A DNA stretch of 64,000 bases from NCBI GenBank assembly GCA_902727855.1, contig CACVAS010000105.1, forward strand, positions 1-64,000, read 5' to 3'. Within the stretch, counting starts at the first letter, position 1. The number at the start of each line of letters is the position of its first letter. The notes under the pieces were generated by a model. That model was not told the origin of the DNA. It did not search any database and saw nothing but the letters and a program-made list of their open reading frames with translations. Below are positions 17,600-26,501 of this stretch, one piece after another. The position numbers were made by a program, and so were the translations under genes. The stretch comes from an uncultured Sulfurovum sp. GTDB lineage: Bacteria > Campylobacterota > Campylobacteria > Campylobacterales > Sulfurovaceae.

Positions 17600-17624
17600 A
17601 GAGTCAGACCGAAGTCTGAACTCT
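17600..17624 (-). terminator. Hairpin downstream of the porin gene
   Basis: GAGTCAGAC and GTCTGAACTC pair around a CGAA loop with one bulged base. It lies about 30 bases past the porin stop on the minus strand. The following T run is poor, so termination strength is uncertain. Confidence 0.45.
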
Positions 17625-17655
17625 AAAGGTAGTTAAACTTTGTAAGAAGTTATTC

Positions 17656-18876
17656 TTAGAAAGAGTATCTTGCCCAGAAACGAACAAAGTTACTTGAGTC
17701 TTGACCTTCGATATCAGAATCAGTCATTACGTATCCTGCAAATAGCTTTGTATTTTTTGAGATTTTAGTTACATACATTAAATCAAGTTCAGAGTAATTT
17801 ACATCAGAATCACCTTTATACTGAAGACCTGTACCGTAACCAACTTTTATTGTACCACCAAGAGCTTTTGCTGTTGCAAATGCTTTTAAGAAGTCAGAAC
17901 CTGGAGTTGCCGCATATTGACCAACGTTGTTAAGTACCATTTGTGTGTAAAGTGGAGATTTAACACCTGTCCAGTTTGAAACGTTCATAGCACCATCTTC
18001 GTCAACTGAAGAGTATGCAAGTGAAGCATTAATCATACCAAGTTTAGCACCAATTTTAGCACCAAATGCTGTTGTTTCTTCACCTACTTCTGGAGAAAGT
18101 TGTCCACCTTGAAGTGCTACACTAAACATACCAGCTTTGAACTTTGCATCACCCCATACAACATCAGCAGTATCTGGAGCAGTATAGTAAGTACCTGTTA
18201 ATGTTAAACCATCAATTGATTTGTTTTGAGCTGTTATCATGTGTACGCCAGCAGCACTATCAACTGGGTTTGCAGCAACAAAAGAATCTTCATTTAAGAA
18301 GTCTCCTACTGAACGGTTATAGTTTTTTACAAATGCATATACAAGTGTTGTACTTGGAAGATCTGAGTTTACAACTAACGCTGCATCAAATGTATTTTTG
18401 AATACTTGCCAACCTTCAGAGTATGCAAATGGAGAAAGTGACTTTGGAAGTGTTTGACGACCCACTTTGAATGATGTGTTACCAAAAGCTTTAGTTACAT
18501 ATGCTTGTGTAATTCCACCAGATGTGTTACCTGCTGAACCACCGTTACCATAGAATCCTGCACCTGTACCATTGTCAGAGTGAATTCCTGAAACTTCAAT
18601 TCCAGCACCAAAACCACCCATAACATCTTTGTTTTCTGCTCTTAGTTGTGCTCCAACTGCTGCATAAGTTGACTCATCATCAAATAGTGAACCTTCACCG
18701 TAGTTGTCTGCTGTTTGTGTATATGCTACTGCTTGACCACTAAAATCCCATCCTGAAGTTTCAACTGGTGCTGCTACTTCTGGTGTTGCTTCTACTACTG
18801 GCTCAACTGGTGCAATTGATCCACCCGCCATAATCATTGTTGACGCTACTACTGAAAGTAATAATGTTTTTTTCAT
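17656..18876 (-). CDS. Outer-membrane porin (epsilonproteobacterial OprD-like)
   Basis: The 406-residue precursor has a Sec signal peptide (MKKTLLLSVVASTMIMAGG) and a Pro/Val/Glu-rich spacer (residues 20-42). Long runs of alternating residues typical of an outer-membrane beta-barrel follow, ending in the aromatic signature RYSF with C-terminal Phe. KVGRQTLPKSLSPFAYSEGW in the first third is typical of the porins of this group. It should admit small solutes across the outer membrane. It has a strong AAGGAGATTACAA ribosome-binding site and is monocistronic, fitting an abundant protein. Confidence 0.85.
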   Translation of the reverse strand: MKKTLLLSVVASTMIMAGGSIAPVEPVVEATPEVAAPVETSGWDFSGQAVAYTQTADNYGEGSLFDDESTYAAVGAQLRAENKDVMGGFGAGIEVSGIHSDNGTGAGFYGNGGSAGNTSGGITQAYVTKAFGNTSFKVGRQTLPKSLSPFAYSEGWQVFKNTFDAALVVNSDLPSTTLVYAFVKNYNRSVGDFLNEDSFVAANPVDSAAGVHMITAQNKSIDGLTLTGTYYTAPDTADVVWGDAKFKAGMFSVALQGGQLSPEVGEETTAFGAKIGAKLGMINASLAYSSVDEDGAMNVSNWTGVKSPLYTQMVLNNVGQYAATPGSDFLKAFATAKALGGTIKVGYGTGLQYKGDSDVNYSELDLMYVTKISKNTKLFAGYVMTDSDIEGQDSSNFVRFWARYSF

Positions 18877-19117
18877 TTGTAATCTCCTTGAATTTGTTTT
18901 GAATACACCAAATTATAACCAATAGTTTCTAAAAATGTCAATAAAATTAATAAAAAGTTAACAAAACATTAATAATTTGTTCCTATTGACGATTCTATCG
19001 GTATCTAAGCGTAGGTGGTGAAAGATAAGTGAGTTTAAAAATAGGGTGTATTGATAGCGTAAAGATATATTTTTTAAGAGTAAGTTAATGATTTATTAAG
19101 AGAATATAAATAGTAAG

Positions 19118-19192
19118 TGGTGGCTCGAGACAGAATCGAACTGTCGACACAAGGATTTTCAATCCTTTGCTCTACCCCTGAGCTACCGAGCC
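19118..19192 (-). tRNA. tRNA-Phe (GAA)
   Basis: On the minus strand the cloverleaf is complete: acceptor GGCTCGG / TCGAGCC, D-arm AGCTCAGGGGTAGAGC, anticodon stem AAGGA / TCCTT around loop TTGAAAA (anticodon GAA), T-arm GACAG TTCGATT CTGTC, discriminator A and encoded CCA. Confidence 0.97.
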
Positions 19193-19230
19193 ACATTGCT
19201 TAAAAGACAAGCTGTCATTTAAGTGGAAGA

Positions 19231-19236
19231 ATTATA
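19231..19236 (-). promoter_or_regulatory. -10 box of the tRNA-Phe promoter
   Basis: A consensus TATAAT lies on the minus strand 39 bases before the tRNA 5' end, correct spacing for a short leader. It lies between tRNA-Phe and murD, so the tRNA probably has its own promoter. Confidence 0.55.
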
Positions 19237-19279
19237 ACGGCTTAAACTTAAAAGATAGGCAAATAAATAAGTAAAAGAT

Positions 19280-20506
19280 TTATTTTTTTAAATCTTTTAC
19301 TAAATTCATAAAAGTTTCACCTCTATGCTTGTAGGATTTGAATTGATCAAAACTTGCTGAAGCAGGGGAAAGTAATGCAATACTTTCTAGAGTGTGCCTT
19401 GTATCGATCTCTTCTATGGCTTTATCTATGGTTTTAGCCTCTATTACGTCAATATTATTATCATTGGCAAGAGCTAAGAGTTTATCGTTATTTTTTCCTA
19501 TAGTATATAGTGTAAGCGAAAGTGTTTGTAATTGTTTAAAAAGTGGTGTTAAATCTACGCCTTTGTCATCTCCACCTAATATGAGATATATATGCTTATC
19601 TGAGTATGTTTTGACAGCTTGTATACTTGCATCAATATTTGTGGCTTTAGAGTCATTGACCCAAAGTCTGTTTTTTGCATCTTTAAACTCTTCTTGTCTG
19701 TGGGCATCACGCTGAAAGTGGTTGAGTAAATCGTAATCTACTTCATCAAACAATACTTTAGTGATAGCCAGTGAAAGCAGTGCATCTTGTAAAAAAGCAC
19801 CTTTGTAGTTTAGTTTTGAGCTGTCTAATGAAAAATAGTCACATAAAAATGTGTCGCTGTCATATTCAACTACATACGCTGAAGTTTTTGGAATATTTAA
19901 CCCTTTTGGAACGAGAGCCAATTCTCCTTCCTTCATAGTACGTAGAGGTTTGAGTTTATCTGCTTCATAGGCTTGGGCTGTTTTATGCCAATCTAAATGA
20001 TCGGGTGTGATGGGGAGGAGTAAATAGATGTCTGGTGAAGCTATGTTTGTGTGGTGCAGAGTAAAAGAGGAGCTTTCCAGTACCCATATAGATGCATTTT
20101 TATCTAAATTGGCTAGTGGTGTACCAATGTTTCCACCACTGACTGCTCCACGTTTTTCTAAAAGGTGTGTCAGCATTTGAGTGGTAGTGGTTTTGCCATT
20201 GGTTCCACTTATCCAAATGGTAAAAGGTGCTTGTGTTTCGCTGGTTTTTTCATTTAAAAAGTAGTCATACTCACTCAATAGGTTTTTTGCAGATTGTATA
20301 AGTGGATGCTTTGGAGGTAGGCTGGGGGTTGTAACCTCTAGTGTACTCTCTTTGGGATTAAACTCTTTTGAGGGTTTGATAGTATTGTTATTTTCATCAA
20401 TATAGCTTTCTTGGCAGTTGTCATCAAAAAAAGTACAACCACCACCTAGTTTGTTAGCAATTGCTTTGGTGGTTAGTCCATAACCAAAAAGTGTGGGCTT
20501 TTGCAT
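19280..20506 (-). CDS. murD: UDP-N-acetylmuramoylalanine--D-glutamate ligase
   Basis: MurD adds D-glutamate to UDP-MurNAc-L-Ala in the cytoplasm. The 408-residue product has the Mur-ligase P-loop SGTNGKTTTTQML (about 109-121), NIGTPLA, the HLDWHKTAQAYEADKL stretch, WVNDSKATNIDAS and the C-terminal ILGGDDKG. The N-terminal Rossmann domain is compact. It follows mraY by one base, the conserved mraY-murD pair. Confidence 0.95.
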   Translation of the reverse strand: MQKPTLFGYGLTTKAIANKLGGGCTFFDDNCQESYIDENNNTIKPSKEFNPKESTLEVTTPSLPPKHPLIQSAKNLLSEYDYFLNEKTSETQAPFTIWISGTNGKTTTTQMLTHLLEKRGAVSGGNIGTPLANLDKNASIWVLESSSFTLHHTNIASPDIYLLLPITPDHLDWHKTAQAYEADKLKPLRTMKEGELALVPKGLNIPKTSAYVVEYDSDTFLCDYFSLDSSKLNYKGAFLQDALLSLAITKVLFDEVDYDLLNHFQRDAHRQEEFKDAKNRLWVNDSKATNIDASIQAVKTYSDKHIYLILGGDDKGVDLTPLFKQLQTLSLTLYTIGKNNDKLLALANDNNIDVIEAKTIDKAIEEIDTRHTLESIALLSPASASFDQFKSYKHRGETFMNLVKDLKK

Positions 20507-20507
20507 A

Positions 20508-21566
20508 TTATCTAAACTTAAATGATATAAGCGCTAAGATATTAGCAATAAAGGAGATCATCCAAAAGCGTACAATAATTTTGTTCTCTGCCCATCCTTT
20601 AAGCTCAAAGTGATGGTGAATAGGAGCCATTTTAAAAATACGTTTTTCGCGTAATTTAAAACTTCCTACTTGGAGTATAACCGAGACCGTTTCAATGACA
20701 AAAATAAGTCCAATAAGGATAAGAAGTACTTCACTTTTTCCTAAAATAGCCAAATAGGCTATGAATCCACCAATAGCTAGACTTCCAGTATCTCCCATGA
20801 AAACTTCAGCAGGGTAACAGTTGTACCACAAAAATCCAAGTAAAGCTCCAGAGAGTGCTGATGCCAAAATCATCACTTCACCTACACCATTGATATTGGG
20901 TACTAGAAGGTATTGTGAAAAAACAGCATGACCTGTGACATAAATAATAGCACCTAACGTAAATAAAGCAATGATAGAAGGCACTGTTGCCAGTCCATCT
21001 AACCCATCTGTAAGGTTCACTGCATTGGTTGTAGCCAAAAAAACAAGTACCCAAAAAGGAATGGCTAGGTAGCCCAAGTCAAATAAAGGTGTTTTTAGAA
21101 AAGGGACATAAAATTCTGTTGGAAAACCAGCATAAAGTAATATGGCTGTAGAGATGGCAGCTATGATGGATTGGAGTAGTATTTTACCTTTTGGGGTGAG
21201 ACCCTCTAGGTTATCTCCCGCCAGTACTTTTCCTATATCGTCTTGAAACCCTACAAGTCCAAAACCTATAATGGTAATGAGTCCACCTATGATATATAAA
21301 TTGCTTAAGTCAGTACTAATAAGTGTTGCAATAACAGTAGCAACAAGAAAAATAGCACCACCCATGGTTGGTGTGTGACGTTTACTTTCGTGAGCAGGAA
21401 CATATTTACTTATAGGTTGATTGGCATTTTTAGAAATGGCCCAAGCAAGATACTTTGGCATGATAATAATAGTAAGTAAAAAAGCAATAAAAAATGCAAA
21501 ACCTGCGCGTACTGAGATATATCCGAGTAAGTTTATATCTAAAAGTTGTGAGAGTTCGTATAACAT
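20508..21566 (-). CDS. mraY: Phospho-N-acetylmuramoyl-pentapeptide transferase
   Basis: MraY makes lipid I on the inner membrane. The 352-residue polytopic protein has about ten membrane segments, PTMGGAIFL, the catalytic aspartates in [18 protein letters not shown], the [12 protein letters not shown] loop and the [14 protein letters not shown] signature near the C-terminus. Length and motifs are typical. It is divergent from gpmI. Confidence 0.97.
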   Translation of the reverse strand: MLYELSQLLDINLLGYISVRAGFAFFIAFLLTIIIMPKYLAWAISKNANQPISKYVPAHESKRHTPTMGGAIFLVATVIATLISTDLSNLYIIGGLITIIGFGLVGFQDDIGKVLAGDNLEGLTPKGKILLQSIIAAISTAILLYAGFPTEFYVPFLKTPLFDLGYLAIPFWVLVFLATTNAVNLTDGLDGLATVPSIIALFTLGAIIYVTGHAVFSQYLLVPNINGVGEVMILASALSGALLGFLWYNCYPAEVFMGDTGSLAIGGFIAYLAILGKSEVLLILIGLIFVIETVSVILQVGSFKLREKRIFKMAPIHHHFELKGWAENKIIVRFWMISFIANILALISFKFR

Positions 21567-21665
21567 ACATATTCTTTCGGTTAAATTTATAATTAAAGTA
21601 TTAAGAAAGTTTATTTTACTATTATTTCAATTAAATACGTAATGAAAGTATGAATATGAATGAAA

Positions 21666-21737
21666 ATACGACCAGTCGTATGAGTCAACTGCCACAGTTG
21701 TCTTAGTGACAGTGTAGTAAAGATGAGATTTTCTCAT
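21666..21737 (+). promoter_or_regulatory. Three tandem stem-loops in the gpmI leader
   Basis: Three perfect hairpins lie within 72 bases: ATACGAC/GTCGTAT (21666-21681), CAACTG/CAGTTG (21686-21700) and ATGAGA/TCTCAT (21723-21737). The last is followed by TTTTTAT, like an intrinsic terminator. CTGCCAC (21689-21695) can alternatively pair with GTGACAG (21706-21712), competing with the second hairpin. The block ends 31 bases before the gpmI start. A leader attenuator is possible but unproven. Confidence 0.4.
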
Positions 21738-21768
21738 TTTTATCCATATTTATTTGAAAGATGAATGA

Positions 21769-23250
21769 ATGAAACAGACAAAGACAATTTTGATTATCAC
21801 TGATGGGATAGGCTGCAAGCCAGATAGTACATGTAATGCGTTTAAGGATGCAAAAAAACCAACCTATGATATGCTTTTTGAAGAGGCACCTAGAGCACTC
21901 ATCTCTACACATGGACTCTCTGTTGGATTACCAGAAGGTCAGATGGGTAATTCTGAAGTAGGACATATGACTATAGGTTCAGGACGTGTGTTGTATCAAG
22001 ATTTAGTAAAAGTTTCTTTGGCAATTGATGATGGTAGCATTGAAACAAATGATGCCCTGAATTTAACAATGGATAAAAGTGATCGTTTACATCTTATAGG
22101 TTTGTTGAGTGATGGTGGTGTTCATTCACATATAAATCATACTATTGGGTTAGCAAAGTTGGCAAAAAAGAGAGGTAAAAAAGTGTTTTTACATCTGATT
22201 ACAGATGGTAGAGATGTGAGTCCAACCTCTTCAAAAACATATATTGAACAAATAGAAGCAATCTGTGATGAAGATATATCTATCGCAACCATAGGAGGTC
22301 GTTTCTTTACTATGGATAGAGATAATCGATGGGAGCGTGTAGAAAAAGGATACAACGCTATAGTAAAAGCAACTCCATCATCTTCACTTAGCACAGCAGA
22401 GTACATTGATGAAAGTTACGCAAAAAATGAATTAGATGAGTTTGTTGAACCGGTTGCTTTATATGGTTATGAAGGTATGCAAGATGGTGATGCCGTCATT
22501 GTGACAAACTTTCGTTCAGATAGGGTACGTGAAATCACCACTGCACTCGGTGTAGAGACCTTTGATCACTTTGCTCAAAAAAATACGACTTTACATATAG
22601 CTACGATGACCCAGTATGATGCAAGTTTTAGCTTTCCTATACTTTTTCCAAAAACAGCGCCTGAAAATACTTTAGCGCAAGTTGTGTCCGAAGCTGGTTT
22701 ACGTCAACTTCATACGGCTGAAACAGAAAAATATGCACATGTGACATTTTTCTTAAATGGAGGTATAGAAGAGCCTTATATAGGTGAGAGTCGTGTACTT
22801 ATACCTAGTCCTAATGTAAAGACATATGATATGAAACCAGAAATGTCTGCACCAGAAGTAGGACAAGCAGTCCAAACTGCGATGGATGAAAATTATGACC
22901 TTATAGTGGTTAATTTTGCGAATGGTGATATGGTAGGACATACAGGGAATTATGATGCTGCATGTAAGGCTGTGAACGCTGTCGATGTAGAATTAGGAAA
23001 AATTATTCATAAAGTAAAAGAAGAAGGCTATAACATTGTTTTAACTTCTGATCATGGAAATTGTGAAGAGATGAAAGATGAGAAAGGGCAAGTATTGACC
23101 AATCATACTGTGGGTGAAGTATGGTGTTATGTATTGGCACAGGGTGTTGACAGTGTCAAAGAAAACTGCGGACTAAATAATGTTGCACCTACGGTTCTTA
23201 CACTTATGGGGTTAGAAATTCCAGAAGAGATGGATGCACCCTTAATTTAG
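21769..23250 (+). CDS. gpmI: 2,3-bisphosphoglycerate-independent phosphoglycerate mutase
   Basis: GpmI interconverts 3- and 2-phosphoglycerate through a phosphoserine intermediate and two metal ions, probably Mn. The 493-residue product has the N-terminal metal motif ITDGIG, catalytic Ser in GQMGNSEVGHMTIGSGR, DGRDVSPTSS, FRSDRVRE, and the second metal site TSDHGNCEEM with a final NHTVGEV. It is complete, with an ATG start. Confidence 0.96.
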   Translation: MKQTKTILIITDGIGCKPDSTCNAFKDAKKPTYDMLFEEAPRALISTHGLSVGLPEGQMGNSEVGHMTIGSGRVLYQDLVKVSLAIDDGSIETNDALNLTMDKSDRLHLIGLLSDGGVHSHINHTIGLAKLAKKRGKKVFLHLITDGRDVSPTSSKTYIEQIEAICDEDISIATIGGRFFTMDRDNRWERVEKGYNAIVKATPSSSLSTAEYIDESYAKNELDEFVEPVALYGYEGMQDGDAVIVTNFRSDRVREITTALGVETFDHFAQKNTTLHIATMTQYDASFSFPILFPKTAPENTLAQVVSEAGLRQLHTAETEKYAHVTFFLNGGIEEPYIGESRVLIPSPNVKTYDMKPEMSAPEVGQAVQTAMDENYDLIVVNFANGDMVGHTGNYDAACKAVNAVDVELGKIIHKVKEEGYNIVLTSDHGNCEEMKDEKGQVLTNHTVGEVWCYVLAQGVDSVKENCGLNNVAPTVLTLMGLEIPEEMDAPLI

Positions 23251-23310
23251 CTATGTTACAATAGTGCAAAATAATAAGTTTTTAGAAATACAAAAAGAAA
23301 GGGTATTTTA

Positions 23311-23649
23311 ATGGATAAAAAGATTCAAGAATCTGTAGGTATATTGCTGGCGCATATTATTAAGGTTGATAATCGTGATATTGAGAAAGAAGCACCTATT
23401 TTTTGTGATATTATGAAACATAATTTCACATGTACGGAAGAAGAAGCAAAAGAGTTTCTGTATAAGACTATGGATATGGATTATAATTTGGATGAACATG
23501 TTGAAATTGTAAATCAAGCATTAAAAGATGATAGAATAGCTAAGCTACATATATTAGAACAGCTTAATCATGTCATTTATTCAGATAAGATAAGTGCTAA
23601 TGATTATAAGATATTTGAAGAGATTAAAAATAGACTATTTCCCCAATAG
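23311..23649 (+). CDS. TerB-like all-helical protein
   Basis: The 112-residue acidic protein is predicted to be entirely helical. It has the TerB-like pattern: an initial hydrophobic helix (SVGILLAHIIKVDNRD), a D-x-x-(I/F) turn, EEEAKEFLYKTM and a terminal helix YKIFEEIKNRLF. TerB-domain proteins may bind metal or act near membranes; no enzymatic role is known. It has an AAAGAAAGGG ribosome-binding region and sits between gpmI and fabG. Confidence 0.55.
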   Translation: MDKKIQESVGILLAHIIKVDNRDIEKEAPIFCDIMKHNFTCTEEEAKEFLYKTMDMDYNLDEHVEIVNQALKDDRIAKLHILEQLNHVIYSDKISANDYKIFEEIKNRLFPQ

Positions 23650-23676
23650 TCATCAAGTCATACAATAAGGGTTTAA

Positions 23677-24420
23677 ATGAAATTTACAGGTAAGAATGTA
23701 CTCGTAACAGGTGCAAGTAGAGGAATAGGTGCAGAAATAGCAAAAGGTTTAGCTGCTTTTGGTTTAAAAGTATGGGTGAATTTTCGTTCTGGTGAGGCTG
23801 AAGCTAATGCAGTGAAGGCTGAGATTGAGGCGGCTGGTGGACAAGCTGAGGTCATAGGGTTTGATGTAAGCAGTGAAGAGGCTTTTGTTGCGGGGATGAA
23901 AGAAATTGTTGCTGCAGATGGAGAACTGGCTTATCTGGTAAATAATGCAGGTATTACTAAAGATGGTTTAGCAATGCGTATGAAGACAGAAGCTTTTATG
24001 GATGTTATTAATGCAAACTTGACTTCAACATTTATAGGTTGTCGTGAGTCATTAAAAGTGATGCGTAAAAAACGTTTTGGTTCCGTTGTTAATATTGCAT
24101 CTATTGTGGGTGAAACAGGTAATGCTGGTCAAACAAATTATGCGGCATCTAAGGGTGGAACTATAGCTATGACTAAGTCTTTTGCTATTGAAGCGGCAAC
24201 ATCTGGGATTCGTTTTAATACGATTACACCAGGTTTCATTGCAACAGAGATGACAGCAGTACTTAAAGATGAAGTGAAAGATGCTTTTACTGCAAAAATA
24301 CCAATGGCTAGATTTGGTAACCCTAGTGAAGTGGCAGATGCTGTGGCATTTTTACTTTCAGATCACTCTTCTTATATTACAGGTGAGACGTTGAAAGTCA
24401 ATGGTGGAATGTTTATGTAA
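23677..24420 (+). CDS. fabG: 3-oxoacyl-ACP reductase
   Basis: FabG reduces beta-ketoacyl-ACP with NADPH in fatty-acid elongation. The 247-residue short-chain dehydrogenase has TGASRGIG (11-18), NNAGIT, the catalytic Ser in VNIASIVG, Tyr and Lys in TNYAASKGG and the C-terminal SSYITGETLKVNGGMFM. The other fatty-acid genes acpP-fabF-accA lie 9 kb away in the window. Confidence 0.94.
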   Translation: MKFTGKNVLVTGASRGIGAEIAKGLAAFGLKVWVNFRSGEAEANAVKAEIEAAGGQAEVIGFDVSSEEAFVAGMKEIVAADGELAYLVNNAGITKDGLAMRMKTEAFMDVINANLTSTFIGCRESLKVMRKKRFGSVVNIASIVGETGNAGQTNYAASKGGTIAMTKSFAIEAATSGIRFNTITPGFIATEMTAVLKDEVKDAFTAKIPMARFGNPSEVADAVAFLLSDHSSYITGETLKVNGGMFM

Positions 24421-24437
24421 GATGGGTACTGCCCATC
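24421..24437 (+). terminator. Hairpin after fabG
   Basis: GATGGG / CCCATC with a 5-base loop starts directly after the fabG stop codon and precedes AAAGATTCATTT. It separates fabG from the two-component cluster. Confidence 0.5.
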
Positions 24438-24507
24438 AAAGATTCATTTGTGGGCAAGCCTTAAAGAAATATATAGGCATAAGCCTAACTTTGAAATAGG
24501 AGTTCTT

Positions 24508-25164
24508 TTGGCACTTAAAATACTCTTACTTGAAGATGACAAACTTTTTAATGAAACACTACAAGACTTTCTCGAAGAGGAAAACTTTATAGTTGATTGT
24601 GTGTTAGACCCATACAGTGCCCTTGACTTGTCTTACGATACAAACTACAATCTTTATCTTTTTGATGTCAATTTACCTTATGAAAGTGGTTTTGATTTAT
24701 TGCAAAAACTACGTGCATCTGGAGATGATACCCCAACTATCTTTATTACCTCTCGTGATGATAAAAATTCGCTTAAAGAGGGTTTTACCCAAGGGGCAGA
24801 TGACTATATCACTAAGCCTGTCGATTTGGACGAGCTTTTGTTACGCATCAATGCTGTACTACGAAGGCAGGTACGCACGCAAGTCGTACAAGTAGGCGAA
24901 TATGAGTTTGATACTTTGCGTAAGACACTTTCTCTAAAAGGTGTCAAAGTAGAGTTAAGTGTCAAAAGTTCAGAATTGCTTTTTGTACTTTTAGAAGGGC
25001 AGGGTGAAGTTGTACCTTTAGAGCAGTTAAAAGCTCACCTATGGTCTGCTTCTGAAGAGGCCAGCGATGGGGCTTTACGAGTGTATATTGCACAGTTAAA
25101 AAAATACTTTCCTGAACAAATTGAGAACCTCAGAGGTGTAGGGTATAGGATTCAATTTAGATGA
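24508..25164 (+). CDS. OmpR-family response regulator, first module
   Basis: The receiver domain has the acidic pair in LLEDD, phospho-acceptor Asp53 in LYLFDVNLP and the conserved lysine in DDYITKPVDLDELL. A C-terminal winged-helix domain (about 125-218) ends RVYIAQLKKYF...LRGVGYRIQF. I place the start at TTG 24508, preceded by AGGAG, rather than an upstream in-frame start at 24448 that would add 20 unrelated residues. The gene overlaps the following histidine kinase by four bases. It would regulate transcription by binding direct repeats, possibly the TTAACAC pairs before the TonB receptor. Confidence 0.9.
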   Translation: MALKILLLEDDKLFNETLQDFLEEENFIVDCVLDPYSALDLSYDTNYNLYLFDVNLPYESGFDLLQKLRASGDDTPTIFITSRDDKNSLKEGFTQGADDYITKPVDLDELLLRINAVLRRQVRTQVVQVGEYEFDTLRKTLSLKGVKVELSVKSSELLFVLLEGQGEVVPLEQLKAHLWSASEEASDGALRVYIAQLKKYFPEQIENLRGVGYRIQFR

Positions 25165-26006
25165 TATCTAGAGGAAAAGAACTTTTTATCGCATTGATTA
25201 TCTATGTGGTGACTATGACGGTATTACTTATGGCAGTGTACCGTTTCTTGGAAAATTGGCACTTAAGTGAGTTTAATTTTTTTATCGCAGGTGCTTTGGT
25301 TTTTTTGGTAGCAGTAGGATGGGGATATATATTAACCACACTTATTTTTGCGCCTAAAAAGAAGATGGAAGATACGTTAACTGAATTAAGTAAAAATATT
25401 ATACATGAACTTAATATACCACTAGCTACTATTCATGCAAACAGTACAATGTTGAAAAAGTCATTAAAAGATGAGAAGTCACTTAAACGTTTGCAACGTA
25501 TCGAAGATGCTAGTTCAAGATTGGCTAGATTGTATGATGAGTTGGTCTATACGATTAAGAAAGAGATACACCCTATAGAAAAAGAGCGTTTTGATGTGAG
25601 TAAAGTTGTTGAAGAACGTGTGGCTATTTTTCAAGAACAACAACGTCATACTTTTACGCTTGTATTGAAAGCATATACCATAGAGGTAGATAAGATTGGG
25701 TTTGAACAGATGTTAGATAATATACTTTCAAATGCTATGAAATATTCACCTAAAGCATCTTTGATAAAGATTGTTTTAGATAAACACAGTGTATGTGTAG
25801 AAGATGAAGGTATAGGGATGACTACTTCAGAACTTTTGCGTATACATGAACGTTATTTTCAAAGTGATGAAAATAATGAGGGTGAGGGTATTGGTCTTGC
25901 ATTGGTCAAAACCTATTGTGAGAGTGAAAATATAGCCATCCATATAAAGTCTGAAAAAAACATAGGAACGAGTGTTTGTTTGGATTTAGAAGCGGTTCAT
26001 AGTTAA
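25161..26006 (+). CDS. Sensor histidine kinase lacking a periplasmic domain
   Basis: The 281-residue kinase has two membrane helices (8-27 and 40-62) joined by only about 12 residues, so almost no periplasmic sensor. The H-box is IIHELNIPLATI with His82, the N-box LDNILSNAMKY, G1 EDEGIGM and G2 GEGIGLALVK. No clear HAMP domain follows TM2. It overlaps its response regulator by four bases and is followed by a periplasmic cytochrome c. Sensing within the membrane or through a partner is inferred. Confidence 0.9.
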   Translation: MISRGKELFIALIIYVVTMTVLLMAVYRFLENWHLSEFNFFIAGALVFLVAVGWGYILTTLIFAPKKKMEDTLTELSKNIIHELNIPLATIHANSTMLKKSLKDEKSLKRLQRIEDASSRLARLYDELVYTIKKEIHPIEKERFDVSKVVEERVAIFQEQQRHTFTLVLKAYTIEVDKIGFEQMLDNILSNAMKYSPKASLIKIVLDKHSVCVEDEGIGMTTSELLRIHERYFQSDENNEGEGIGLALVKTYCESENIAIHIKSEKNIGTSVCLDLEAVHS

Positions 26007-26052
26007 TTCATTTTAGAATATTATGATGAGGTATCAATGTCAAAGGATTATA

Positions 26053-26472
26053 ATGAAATTAAAAAAAACAATAGTGATACTTGGAGCACTTTTCCTTCTT
26101 ACCCCTTCTGTTTATGGGGAAACATCAGGAGAGACACTTTTTAAAGCTAAATGTGCAGCATGTCATGTCAAGACGCGTCCCTCAGATATATCTGCACTTG
26201 TAGCACCTCCGGCTATGGGTGTTATGAGACATGTAAAAATGAGATATAGTTCTAAAGAGGAAGCTGTAAAGTTCATAGTAGATTATGCACTCAACCCTGA
26301 AGAGAGTAAAGCAGTATGTATGCCAGATAAAATTAAACGTTTTGGTCTCATGCCATCACAAAAAGGAAATGTTACGCAGGCTGAACTGCAAACCATTGCA
26401 TCTTGGATGTATGATAATTTTGGTAGTCTAGGACAAGGACAAGGTCATGGACAACAGTGTAAGAACAGATAG
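26053..26472 (+). CDS. Periplasmic mono-haem cytochrome c, first module
   Basis: With the start at ATG 26053, after AAAGGA, the protein begins with a clean signal peptide MKLKKTIVILGALFLLTPSVYG. An upstream in-frame ATG at 26023 would precede it with ten non-signal residues. One haem site CAACH (34-38) and a likely axial Met in FGLMPSQ mark a class I cytochrome c. The segment VKMRYSSKEEAVKFIVDYALNP resembles the second-module cytochrome, so the two are probably duplicates. The C-terminus is Gly/Gln/His-rich (QGQGHGQQ) and might bind metal. It follows the first RR-kinase pair. Confidence 0.85.
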   Translation: MKLKKTIVILGALFLLTPSVYGETSGETLFKAKCAACHVKTRPSDISALVAPPAMGVMRHVKMRYSSKEEAVKFIVDYALNPEESKAVCMPDKIKRFGLMPSQKGNVTQAELQTIASWMYDNFGSLGQGQGHGQQCKNR

Positions 26473-26501
26473 ATGACAAAGTTATAGGTAAAAGTAGAAC
26501 T

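Noticed and set aside
24448..24507. Longer N-terminus for the first response regulator
   Set aside because: The extra 20 residues are not receiver-like and lack a ribosome-binding site, whereas AGGAG precedes TTG 24508 and the receiver begins there.
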